Assembly: GCA_003342895.1 (NCBI GenBank)
Contig: PTFA01000029.1
Coordinates: 124,001 to 188,000, forward strand
Direction of reading: 5' to 3'
Length of the DNA: 64,000 bases
From: Casuarius casuarius
Lineage: Eukaryota > Chordata > Aves > Casuariiformes > Casuariidae
The notes beneath the pieces were generated by a model. It was given only the letters and a program-made list of their open reading frames with translations, searched no databases and was not told the DNA's origin. How positions within the stretch are numbered: position 1 is the first letter of the stretch; each line of letters starts with the position of its first letter. The position numbers were made by a program, and so were the translations under genes. Positions 10,883 to 21,349 of the stretch are shown here, one piece after another.

Positions 10883-10915
10883 TCTTCCTTCATAACCTGT
10901 TCAAAACAGGAAAAA
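10883..10915 (-). other. ZBTB42: Splice acceptor and short coding stub before the ZBTB42 ATG
   Basis: On the minus strand, AAGTTTTTCCTGTTTTGAACAG is followed directly by GTTATGAAGGAAGA and then the ATG. A pyrimidine tract plus CAG makes a good acceptor, with the exon beginning at 10896. An in-frame TGA lies just inside the intron side. Translated in frame with the ATG, the exon stub reads (G)-Y-E-G-R-M-E. The ZBTB18 long isoform reads M-C-P-K-G-Y-E-D-S-M-E, so the exon border and phase appear to match it. An upstream exon supplying an alternative start is therefore possible, but none was found. Confidence 0.6.
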
Positions 10916-11104
10916 CTTGAATGCTACTGTAAACTAAAGCCTCCTAGCAGCTGTAACAAACAGATCGGCTTTTTGGTAACACAAGCCAGAGAAACAGCCT
11001 TGGAGATAACGTTTACTGTTAATTGTCTAATAGTTTTATTAAGGGGGAAAGGAGAAAAAAAAAAAAAAAGAAACAACACCACAACATGCTTCTCATCTTT
11101 TCGC

Positions 11105-11160
11105 ACCTGCTCCAAACAGGAAAAACTTGATTGTAAGTAAACAAAAGCTAGTAAAGCAGC
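11105..11160 (-). repeat. Second copy of the ZBTB42 acceptor region
   Basis: The plus-strand segment CAAACAGGAAAAACTTGA with flanks up to about 11160 repeats the segment at about 10905-10960 (CAAAACAGGAAAAACTTGA, then TAAACTAAAGC). Offset is about 208 bases. On the minus strand it gives another pyrimidine tract ending GGAGCAG|GTGCG, a decoy or alternative acceptor in ZBTB42 intron 1. The similarity extends some 55 bases with gaps. Confidence 0.65.
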
Positions 11161-11626
11161 AGCCCCTCCAACCTTTGTTTCTCCCACTAAGAGCTTTAAT
11201 AAAATTAAGACAAGGAAAGGAGGAGGGGGGAAAAAAAGAAAAAAAAAAAAAGCATAAACTCCTGGGCTGTCTTCTCGGCAACGCTAACTCGGGGCATCTC
11301 TTAATAAAGCACACTGCCCCTGTCACACACACGCATTTAAACTTTCTCCCCAGTCGTTACGCACAGGATCACAACAAAACAGCCGCAGCTCGAGCCGGGG
11401 ACGCGGCGTTTTCGGGGCTCCGGCGGAGGGTCGGGGCAGGAGGGCGAGCAGCAGCACCGCGACCCCAGCACAGGCATGCAAAAAAAAGGGAAAAAAAGGG
11501 AAAAGAGGGGAAAACGAAGAAGAAAGTTTCCCCCGAAGTTATCAGAGGCGGAGGGGGAAATAAGAGGCGTGAAGGCGGCGCGGGCAGGGCCGGGGCTGCG
11601 GCCGGCTACCTGCGGGCGGGCGGGCG

Positions 11627-11646
11627 CTTACCTGGCCGCGGGGCCG
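11627..11646 (-). other. ZBTB42: Strong splice donor, probable end of ZBTB42 noncoding exon 1
   Basis: On the minus strand the sequence is GCGGCCAG|GTAAGCGC, a near-perfect consensus donor with exon end at 11632. It pairs naturally with the acceptor at 10896, giving an intron of about 735 bases. The rest of the exon runs into the assembly gap. A second weaker donor, CCCGCAG|GTAGCC, lies just downstream near 11609. Confidence 0.6.
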
Positions 11647-12386
11647 NNNNNNNNNNNNNNNNNNNNNNNNNNNNNNNNNNNNNNNNNNNNNNNNNNNNNN
11701 NNNNNNNNNNNNNNNNNNNNNNNNNNNNNNNNNNNNNNNNNNNNNNNNNNNNNNNNNNNNNNNNNNNNNNNNNNNNNNNNNNNNNNNNNNNNNNNNNNNN
11801 NNNNNNNNNNNNNNNNNNNNNNNNNNNNNNNNNNNNNNNNNNNNNNNNNNNNNNNNNNNNNNNNNNNNNNNNNNNNNNNNNNNNNNNNNNNNNNNNNNNN
11901 NNNNNNNNNNNNNNNNNNNNNNNNNNNNNNNNNNNNNNNNNNNNNNNNNNNNNNNNNNNNNNNNNNNNNNNNNNNNNNNNNNNNNNNNNNNNNNNNNNNN
12001 NNNNNNNNNNNNNNNNNNNNNNNNNNNNNNNNNNNNNNNNNNNNNNNNNNNNNNNNNNNNNNNNNNNNNNNNNNNNNNNNNNNNNNNNNNNNNNNNNNNN
12101 NNNNNNNNNNNNNNNNNNNNNNNNNNNNNNNNNNNNNNNNNNNNNNNNNNNNNNNNNNNNNNNNNNNNNNNNNNNNNNNNNNNNNNNNNNNNNNNNNNNN
12201 NNNNNNNNNNNNNNNNNNNNNNNNNNNNNNNNNNNNNNNNNNNNNNNNNNNNNNNNNNNNNNNNNNNNNNNNNNNNNNNNNNNNNNNNNNNNNNNNNNNN
12301 NNNNNNNNNNNNNNNNNNNNNNNNNNNNNNNNNNNNNNNNNNNNNNNNNNNNNNNNNNNNNNNNNNNNNNNNNNNNNNNNNNNNNN
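11647..12386. other. Assembly gap, 740 N
   Basis: The run of N is flanked on both sides by very GC-rich sequence, the usual cause of dropout in bird assemblies. It probably contains the ZBTB42 transcription start and part of exon 1. Reading frames crossing it are meaningless. Confidence 0.99.
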
Positions 12387-12461
12387 GCCGCGGCGCGGGC
12401 GCGGCGGTGCTGCGGAGCAGGTTGTTGGCCGGCCGCTCTCGCGATACTTTCCCTGCGAGCC

Positions 12462-12524
12462 GTGTGTGTGTGTGTGTAGTGTGAGTGTGTGTTGTGTGTG
12501 TGTGTGTGTGTTGTGCGCGTGTGT
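12462..12524 (+). repeat. Imperfect (GT)n microsatellite
   Basis: GT dinucleotides run for about 60 bases with interruptions (GTAGTGTGAG, GTTGTG), ending in a GCGCGTGTGT stretch. The tract sits in the CpG island right of the gap. Confidence 0.9.
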
Positions 12525-12667
12525 CCCCGTCTGGTGCACACAATAGCCCCCGCCGCCCTGCCGCCGCCTCCTCCTCCTCCCCTCGTCCCGCTCCCAACTC
12601 CGCGCCGGGGCTGCGCAGCGGGCGCGCACGGCCGCGGGGCGCTGCAGCCGGACGTGCCGCCGCCGCC

Positions 12668-12703
12668 GGAGGAGGAGGAGGAGGAGGAGGAGGAGGAGGA
12701 GGA
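12668..12703 (+). repeat. (GGA)12 trinucleotide repeat
   Basis: Twelve uninterrupted GGA units follow a CCGCCGCCG stretch. It is probably promoter-proximal low-complexity sequence; the poly-Glu or poly-Gly frames across it are not credible proteins. Confidence 0.95.
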
Positions 12704-13029
12704 AGGCGCCGGGCTCCGCTGCCCCGCAGCGATCCGCGCGGGGGGGGGATGGCGGGGAAGGCGCCGCTGGGAAAGGTGGCGTGCTCCCTCGGATTTATCT
12801 TTAGTGGTGTGTCAGCTGATAAATACCAGATGCCTACGGATTTTCAAGATGACCTTTTCGATAGTTAATTTGAATTTTAAATTTTAATTAGCTGTAATCC
12901 CATCAAAAGTGAACTCCTTTGGAGTAAAAAGTGTAGAAATCCTCGGCTGTCGTAGCACGCTCCGCGCTGGGCGTGCGGGGGCCCATCCGCGGCTCCCGCC
13001 GGAGCACCCCGGGGTGAAATCTGGGCACC

Positions 13030-13084
13030 GCTGAAATCCATGGCAAAACTCCCACTGGCTTCGCTGGAGCCCAGGATTTCTCCC
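13030..13084 (+). repeat. Ancient amniote interspersed repeat fragment
   Basis: The text GCTGAAATCCATGGCAAAACTCCCACTGGCTTCGCTGGAGCCCAGGATTTC (given here as adjoining short blocks: TGGCAAAACTCCCACTGG, CTTCGCTGGAGCCCAGG) resembles the recurrent amniote repeat whose core is CCCATTGACTTCAATGGG followed by CCAGGATTTC. The family name is not assigned. Similarity is from memory of the recurrent motif. Confidence 0.45.
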
Positions 13085-13245
13085 TTACGCTGCTGAAAGT
13101 TGGACTTGGGCCGATGGGGAATTAATATCACTGTTGTGAACTGTCCTGAGAGCCCGTGGGCTATGAACACACGTAACGCTGGGGATCGGAGGTGAAGGTG
13201 GCCTCAAATCTGCAGCGCTGGATTGGGACACCAGATCTAGATTGA

Positions 13246-13246
13246 T

Positions 13247-13279
<33 letters not shown>

Positions 13280-13285
13280 ATATAT
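13246..13285. repeat. (TA)n microsatellite
   Basis: About 40 bases of TA repeat with two TGTA interruptions. It lies between the CpG island and the long noncoding interval and has no apparent function. Confidence 0.95.
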
Positions 13286-16200
13286 TTTTTCACCTGCTGA
13301 AAAACAAAAGGGATGAGTTTTACAGTATTGCTACGTTTGGGCAAGTGGAGAGGGGAACCAAACACTTAAGGTCGCTTTGGAGCTCTGCTGCAAGCACTCC
13401 GTGTGATTTTGGTCGGGAATCTAGTCCGTGCTTTAGCTTCCAACAGGTAAAGCAGGAAAAGTCTTTTCTTTTCCTTCCTCTCGGCTGCCTTGTCCGGGCT
13501 GCAGCATCTGCAGGACGGGAACTTTTTTGTCTGCATCTCTCTCTTCCCGTGCACAACGGTTGCATTAGCACCTTGAAACATCGGTTTTATTGACTGAAAT
13601 ATGTTACTAATACAATCCACCACGTTGGTATTTTATCTTTAGGGTCTTTGCACAGAAGTCCGGGTCTATATTGCTGGCAACCGCTTTTCTCTTACGGACC
13701 AGATTCACCTGGACTAGTTAACTGAACTGGCACCAATTGCCGAGACATTTGGGTGGTTTTTGAGCGCTAATGACTGCATCATTATAACGCTCTTCCCTGG
13801 TATTTGGTAATATTATTATCTATGCTGTTAAATCGGGAAAGTCGGGCGCAGAACGTGGAGGCGCCCTGCCTCCAGCAAGAGAGCTAACGGTCCTGGGGTT
13901 AAATTTGTCGCCGTTTAGTAAAGCCGAGAGCTTTATCTTTTTGTCCACAACCACAGACATGGCCTGGGAATGGGCATTCTCGGTGCTTTTAAAGACGGTT
14001 TTATTCCATAGTCGCTGTCTGATAATGCCGGCTTTTCCGAAAGTCAAGCGCTTTCTTCCCAAAAGCGCGAGCACGGTTTCCCTGAAGTTATTCTGCGTGG
14101 ATGTGTTGACTTGTGGAGTTTCTCTGTCTTTGCACACTGGCAGTATTATTTAGTCGCTTGGATTTATATGAATTATGATGCTTGGCACGAATCCCTTGTT
14201 TTGTGTAATTCATTGTTCATTTTTCCCTCTCCTCTTTAATAATACAGGGAGGAAAAAGAAAATAAAAAAAGAACCAAGGATTTAATTCCTGTTTGGTTTC
14301 TAAAAGCTGGGAATAATTGTCTTCGATCTAGCAGTATTTTATTTTTAGTAAACCAATTGCAATTTTACAGTAACTCTGCAGTTACTACTGAATACGAAAT
14401 GTCAAAAATTACAACAACGTTCACATTTTCTCTCGGTGTCCACTTTGCATGTTGTTTGCTAGGGGTTTTTTTGTTTTTTCTTTACGGGCTGGAGAAACAC
14501 TACGCTCCCCTTCACACCAAGGTAACAACAGGTACAATGCAGGTGTTGTGCTGATTTAACTACGGTCGTATAAAATACCCGCAGCGCAACTGCCGAGTGT
14601 AAACAAGCCCTCAGCGATTACCCGAGGCAAGGCAGCAGGAAGCGCTGCCCAGAAACTTCCCTCCAAAGCGCCCGCCTTCCTGAAGGCCCTCGTGAAGGTC
14701 CAAAATCCTCACTGAACGACCCCCTTTCCTCTCCGCCCTCTGCAGATCCCCCGGTACCGAGCTGAGGAGGCTCCGTTCGCAGCCCTTCCCCGGGGGAAAG
14801 GGGCCAGGCAGGCCGAGGCTCCTCTCCGGCCGGCGTCCTCACGCGACGACGTGCTCAGCCGTCCGGCTGAACCCCTCCTAGATGCCAGCAAGCGTTTTAG
14901 GACCAAGGAAAGAGTAACGGCTTAGGAGAGCAGGTCGAGGGGGCAAACTGGCGGTGGTGGCAGGGCTGTATTTGCCGAGCAAGGCTGGCCCTGGTCTGGG
15001 TTGGTTGTGCTGCCTGGACGCCCGCCAAAGCCCACAGAAATTAGTAGAAAACCCAACTGGATCAGGTCCATACAGCCCGAGGAGTCGCTTCCATTCTCAC
15101 CCCTTTGATCCGGCAGGAGTATATATTTACCAAGCGGGGCCTCTCTATCCCTCTTTGTTGGCCAAAGGCAGAAGCAGTAGCAACAGGTTTTTCATGTGAT
15201 TTAATCGTTTTTTCTCTCACTTCATTGGGTGGAAGCCTCTCTCTGTTTGCTTCTACATGATTTCAGTGCTTTAATGTTCTTTTTTTGTACAGCTTCTCCT
15301 TTGTGGTAGTCCAGCAGCGTTTCAGAGGGAGAGGCAGGGACTGAGATGGTTCATGACTTGTGGGAACTGACGTTTTATTCAGTGTATCGGTCATAGCAAG
15401 GTTTCTTTGCAGAAGTTCTTCCAAACCTGCTCAGAGGTTCATTTCTCCCGTGCAGAGTGCAGCGCACATTAGAAGGACTGAATGCTTCATTCCTCCCTCT
15501 GAAACAGGGAGGAATTTAACCCCAAAGGATGCCAAACCTCATGGTGTCAAGTGAAGGAGCTGCCGCCGGCATCCGCAGAGGTATCCCAGTTTGAAGTCTA
15601 TTCCAGTACTTACACTCCAGTCACATCCGAGGTCAGCGTGCAGGGGACTGCTCAGCTTGCAGCCAAGCCATAAAGCGTGGGCACAACCTTCCCAAAGATC
15701 CTCCGCAAGCACATCGTACAAGGCTCAAGGAAGCGTTAACTTGCCCTGTTGCAATTGCATGCGTTAATCAGAGCGTTGTACTGCAGCCATCCTCCTGAGC
15801 AGCGTGCCTGGGAGAGCGGTTTTTGTTTTGTGGCTGTCCTGGTGGTTTCTCCCTGATCATGAGACCCTGCGTGCACTGGACTGTTTGTGAGCACATGTTG
15901 TGTCAGCCGGGAGCTTACATCTCTGCTGTCGAATCGTCCTGTTGTTATCAAATGGACAGACTCCGTATATATAAATTACATATTTAGTGTTGTATTTCCT
16001 CTAATGCGGCTCTCAATAAGGACACGCGAATCTAGAGGCATGCGCTGGGGACACAAAGCATGATGTAGAGGTACCACCGGTGTAGGTCATGTTTTGCTAC
16101 ACAACAGGGTCTAGCAACGTCCACACCGAACCAGTGAGGTATTAGTGTCACATCTGTACCATGTCTCTCTTGCCAAACGCTGGAAGATGAATTTCTCTTA

Positions 16201-19200
16201 GTCACCCTTCATAGCTTCACTCTCAGCTTACCTAACCCTCAGCTTCTGGTTGTTTTGGTTATATGCAGTCTGCTGTGTTTTGGATCTCTAGAAATTGTAA
16301 ATGAAGGTACTTTTTTCAGTCTTTAAAGATCCACAGTTTTTTCCTTAAAGGGAACACACTTCTTGGCTTGTAATGGTAAAGGAAATTTGCACGCCATTGA
16401 TAAGGCACCCTCTCCTCTTTGGGAGTTTTTTTTCTCTTTCACCCTTGCTCATCATGCTGGCAGTCATATTTTAATGTTGCTGTGGTTTCATTGCTCTTAT
16501 TCCAAATATCATATACATTTACTTTAAAAATATCTGATACAGTTAAGAAATTTTTTTAATATTCAGTTTATTTATTTATCCATCCCCAGGAAGGAAATGG
16601 AGGAGCCCATGTTATAAAGTAACAGGTGGATGGAAGTTTGTAGTGGAATATATAGAGAATGACAATGAAAAACCATAAATAACAGTGAATAATAAGAGAT
16701 AAAATTGGTATCTGCTTTGGGTCCAGGCACAAAATTTATCAGGCCCAGAAAAAACTCTTTAAATCAGAAGCTGATATATTCTCAGATAAGCTAAGTAGCA
16801 CAGCTAGGGTCCAGCCTATTTACAATTAATCTGCCAAGGAGTTACAAATATCTTATTAAGAAGTTTTTAACTGGCATTGTTCTATTTGTAAGCAAATAAT
16901 ATATTGTGTTAACAAGGCACTTTATTTAGTAACTCCCTGAAGAAAACAGGGCTAAATATTACAGAAATGTTTTGCTATATTACAACCAGGAAATCTCACA
17001 ATGGAAATACTTGCTAAGCAAAAACAGCCTAGAATAAGAAGGTTTAGTCCTGGTGACCTTCTGGTGCCAACTTAACTTTAGCAGCAGTTTCTCAGAAAAT
17101 GTTTTGTCTCAGGATAAATCAAGATTACCTCCAACTATTGCCTTGAGCTTTGTAAGGCAGAGAGGTGATATACCTATCTCGCTGTCTATAAAAGGTCTCT
17201 TAAGTGGGATTAGTTCCTCTCTTGTGAATTGCAGGGTTGGCCATACATTTTCATAGAATAACTGCTGTGATCCTTGTTAGATAAATCTGCAGTCCCTCAG
17301 GTCATAAAAGACTTCATCTTTCCACATGTGTCTGAGAAGTGGCACATAATAATCTCTGGTCCTTTCTTGATTTTTGCTTTTCCAAATCAACGTGGCTGAG
17401 CAAATATAAATAAACATAAGCACCCAGATTCAAGTTTAAAAAAAAAAATCTTATTTTTCTCCATTCCCCATGCTAAAACCTTCACTCACATGCTACACAG
17501 TTCACACCATGATTACTCCAATCTCTTCATAGGTGGCTTTAATGAAGCACACCTTCACCCTCTCTAATCCATCCGGATGGCTGCAGCAATCACCTTTACT
17601 GTTTCTTCTCACTTTTATCATGGCACTGTCTCCCCCAACTCTCCCTGGACATTTTCTTCTTCCCCCACCCCTGTATCCTTTTGGTGCTGTCCTCTGGGAC
17701 TAGATCTTCCTCCTTGGCTCAGGGAGCCACACTTCTTCCATTAGAAGCCTGATTTCTGTCTCCAGATGGGTAAACTACCATTTTTTAAAACATATTTAGC
17801 TGTTTCAGCATAAGCTGTCCTTTTCACCATACACCTCAACCTTTCTCTGCTGCCACCCCGCTCAGTCTAGTCAGAGGAGCTGGGAAGAGGATTTGGGGGG
17901 AAGCAGCGCTGGATGGGAACGATTTTGGGGTGATTCTGGGAGCTCTGTGCAGAGAGGAGCTGGCCTCTCACTCGGCCTCTGCTTGACGCCCGTAGGAGCT
18001 TGGGTGCCAAATGTGCACCTCTGAGAGAAGTTCAGCATTGGGGCAGTGAAGAGAGACATGGGAGGCTGGGAACGGGGAGAGCAAGACAGACCGTTTTTCT
18101 AGGCACAAAGAGCTGCTGTTGTCTTGGGCTTGTATGGTAGCCATCACACTGGTCTCTCTACTTTCCTCTAATGTATTCCAGGTGGAAGGAAAGTCCGGAG
18201 AATGCAACGTAAGAAATGCAAATAAAAATATCTTTCTAGACTTCCTTATGTACTGCCTGCCAAAGCTCTCACTCTCCTCCTTTACTGTTTTGCTTATGGA
18301 TGTGTTTTATGCTTTTATCTTGCTCTTCTGGTAAAAGAAGAAGTACTTGCTGTGAGTTTACATAACTTGCCTTTTACTACTCTGGAAACTAATGTGGAAC
18401 TTGGTCTTAATTAGACTCTCAGTGTAAGTCCTGTTCTAATGAATCACTGAAATATGTGAATAGCATTAAACTTAAGAATATGTCTGCTGAGTTCCTGCTC
18501 TGCTGAGTCCACCAGTGTTGGATACTCAAAGCTGATTGCATTGCTGGGCCTTTGGGGAGGTGAGTACTTAGCACCCAGGTAAAGGTGTAGTAACAGGGAA
18601 GGGACTCTGAAACCGTGCAGTACTTTTTATTTAGCTGTAGGTAGGCTCTCTGCCTGTGGAAGACAAAGACCTTTGATCTGAGGTCCGATACTTGTATACT
18701 GGACACTTTGCTCCTGCATCAGGACTTCACCGTGTAACTAAGTGGCAGACCTCATGGCATCAGGGGTTCGGGCTGCAATTTAAGATCTAGTGAATTACTC
18801 ATGTTACTGAGCACCTCCTGCAACATACTGGGGAGCCTTAACCCCACCAGCTTCTGTGGAGGAGAAGGTTTTTAGTAGTTTGCCCTTGGAAACCAAATGC
18901 CTCAAAATATGGGATCACAGAGATGTTAGCAAATGTGTGAAGCCTTATGGAAAAATACCGGTTCATTGAGAAGTACTCTTCATGCTTTTGCGAAGCGTCA
19001 GTCTTGTCTGGCAAACCCAGTGAAGCTCCTTAAAGAGCATTTGGAAAAAGGGCTTCCAAAAGATGCTCAACACTGCGCTTAACTGGAGGTCAGCCTGTAA
19101 CAGTTAATCAGTGAAAGGAAACAACCTGGAATACTAATCACCTGTTGGGGAACTGCGGACTTTATTGGTAGGATGTTACCAGTCAAAGGAGGAAGGGATG

Positions 19201-20162
19201 AATGGAGCATTGTCATGGAAATGGTGCTGGTGACAACATTTTTCATTCTGTATACAAAGGGGTTTCACAGCAGTTGACACTAACATGGAAAGTTCATCTG
19301 CAGAAAAATAAAAAGGGACTGAACTAAAAATAAAATTAAATGCACTAGGAAATTGTGTGGAAGAAATAGCAGTGGGCCAAAATCCCATGGTTTTTACATC
19401 TCTGCTAGTTGGGCTACTCTTCAGGGCCTAGATAGTCTATGTCCCTAGCGTGACTATAGGACCTTAGTTTCTGCAGCCAGCAGCATACACAAGAATGATG
19501 TGCTGCTCTTCGTATCTGTCTGCCTTTAATTCCATAGTCCAAATGGCTAAGTACTCATTTTCGGCTGAGTGAAGCAGAAGCAGCCTCCAGCTCAAGTCCA
19601 GAGCAATGTTCAAACTACATCTTCCTAATCAAGATACTCCTGAGCTCTGGGCTGTGTATTAGGGGTGAACATGGAGGAGGATCTGTGCCTGCTTGCATTT
19701 AGACCAAACTCATAAGAACACAGTGGAAGGGAAGAAAAGCAGAGGTCCTTTTGAGATCACTTGTGATAAAAACAGCTGGAATTTTGTTTTTTGTTTGGAT
19801 ATTGTGAGTTACAACTGAACTTTTCTCTTCTGATGCTGCATTTGGTCCAGGATCCATACAGAGAAGACAGGTTCTGATGCAGAAACTGAAATCCAAACAG
19901 TCTCTGTCTGCCTCTCAGATGGGAGATCAGCCTGGTGATTTAACTCATCTCTACAAGTGAGGTGGACAAATGGAGAGAGATTTAGATCGAGGAGAGATTG
20001 GAAAGAAAGAAATATTGCAAGTTAAATGGTGTTTGAAGCCATGGGGAACTCTGGGGAAATAGACAAAATCTAGAAGAGCAGCAGAAGGATAAAAATGGTG
20101 AAGTTCTCTAGAGAGGCTGAAAAAAGTACATTTTATTTACTGGAAAAATAAGATGGGTAAAA
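13286..20162. other. Noncoding interval between ZBTB42 and AKT1, left part
   Basis: No coding exon is recognised here. A GC-richer block at about 14590-14910 has some CG dinucleotides but no strong island. The remainder is AT-rich single-copy-looking sequence with short frames of no recognisable family. Regulatory elements are likely given the neighbours, but none can be named. Confidence 0.5.
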
Positions 20163-20250
20163 GCTAAATCCCACAATCCCTTACTCATGCAAGGAATCCT
20201 GTTGACTTGAATACTTGTGTAAAAGCATTTCTGTGGGTAAGGATTTGTTG
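20163..20250 (+). repeat. Ancient palindromic amniote repeat (MITE-like)
   Basis: The left arm AATCCCTTACTCATG and the right arm TGTGGGTAAGGATTTG are imperfect inverted copies around a TGTTGACTTGAAT centre. This fits the widespread sauropsid repeat reading 'ccttactcatg ... ccattgacttcaatgg ... gagtaagg'. It is heavily decayed. The formal family name is not claimed. Confidence 0.5.
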
Positions 20251-20864
20251 GCCTGCCTCCAAAAACGGGTTAAGGTTGATGTTTTCACAGAGACAGCAGT
20301 CTTCCGTATGCCACCCGGGGTAGTAAATGACAATCATGGGACAGATTTTACGGGACGCACAAAATAAATAAAACTCCCCTTGCCTAAGTGCGTGGGAGGT
20401 TTAGGGTAGCAGAGGGATAACAGGAAGGTGACTCAATGAACTGGGAGGCAGGGTAGGTAATGACTCTTCAGCCCTGCTGAACGCAGACCCTCTGCCTGAG
20501 AACACTGTTGCCAGCACAAACTTGCACAAGTTGCTTTGGCTTGTGGCCTAGAACAACACGGGGCTGTTTTTTCCCTTTTGTGCTAGACTCTGTTGCACTG
20601 GGACAATGTGGGGTTTTTAATTTTATAGGCAGAAGGAAGAAAGCATACAGCTTTTTTTTTTCTTCTGCTATTCTTATTTTGGTGCCTGATGGTGTTACAA
20701 AGCCAAGTCAGCAAATATTTTATTCTGGCAACAAGTTTTTGTGCAAAGGGCACAAGAAGCAGCTACGAGTGACCAGGGCACCTGTAGTGGTCATGGAGAG
20801 AGGAGAAAACCCGTAGTAGACTGACACCTACTTTAACTTTGTGCAGCAAGTTCTTCCTAAGAGG

Positions 20865-20908
20865 GTGCCGCAGCCAGCTGTGTGCCGCAGCCAGCTGTGT
20901 GCCGCAAG
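20865..20908 (+). repeat. Tandem repeat, 17-base unit, about 2.5 copies
   Basis: The unit GTGCCGCAGCCAGCTGT occurs at 20865-20881 and exactly at 20882-20898, followed by a partial GTGCCGCAAGG. Each full unit contains a CAGCTG E-box. Confidence 0.9.
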
Positions 20909-21288
20909 GTTCAGCTGGGGCAAAAGGAGTGAGTGCACAGCAAGCGGAGCAGGAGAATGGGGTTTTTAGGTGCTTAAAGTCTGATTGATAAATGAGATAA
21001 GAAGTCCTGTCTCCCCTGCTCGTAGCACCAAGTATTCAAGGAGCCAAGCTGCAAATCCTCCACTTGTCCAGGTGTGCCTGCGTGCATATGAATAAGTCTG
21101 GCCATGCACAACCTTTTCCACATCTTAAGCACAGCCAGCGGAGCCACCCGTGTGCGTAACCACCCACCAGGAGCAGGAAGGGGCTCCACTCCGCCTGGAG
21201 GAGCCCAGACCATTTCCCAGGGGAAGGATTGCTGGGAAGCTCCTCGGGGACTTCGCAGAAGGTGCCGTGAACACGTGCAGCCCCGGTG

Positions 21289-21349
21289 TCATTGAGGCTA
21301 CTCACATGCTTAACGCCAAGCAGGTGCCTGCTGAATCAGGACCTAAATG
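21289..21349 (+). repeat. Ancient amniote repeat fragment
   Basis: The blocks GGCTACTCACATGCTTAA and CCTGCTGAATCAGGACCTAAA match the recurrent sauropsid pattern 'actcacatgcttaa ... tgctgaatcagggccta'. It belongs to the same loose group as the fragments at 20163 and 24640. It is noncoding and old. Confidence 0.5.

Larger units (their letters stand above)
11370..12760. promoter_or_regulatory. ZBTB42: CpG island at the ZBTB42 5' end
   Basis: Both flanks of the gap (about 11370-11646 and 12387-12760) are strongly GC-rich with many CG dinucleotides. The block lies upstream of the ZBTB42 coding exon and contains a strong minus-strand donor, so it probably carries the ZBTB42 promoter. The right flank could also fire plus-strand transcripts, as CpG islands often do. 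No TATA box is visible, and the core promoter is probably inside the unsequenced gap. Confidence 0.7.

Noticed and set aside
11127..12629. Long open frames on both strands across 11.1-12.6 kb
   Set aside because: They are open only because the 740 N have no stops; the flanks are GC-rich low-complexity sequence.
12749..12868. 39-codon frame starting in the CpG island right of the gap, plus strand
   Set aside because: Short, no recognisable family, and open GC-rich sequence explains it; a divergent noncoding transcript is possible but not shown.
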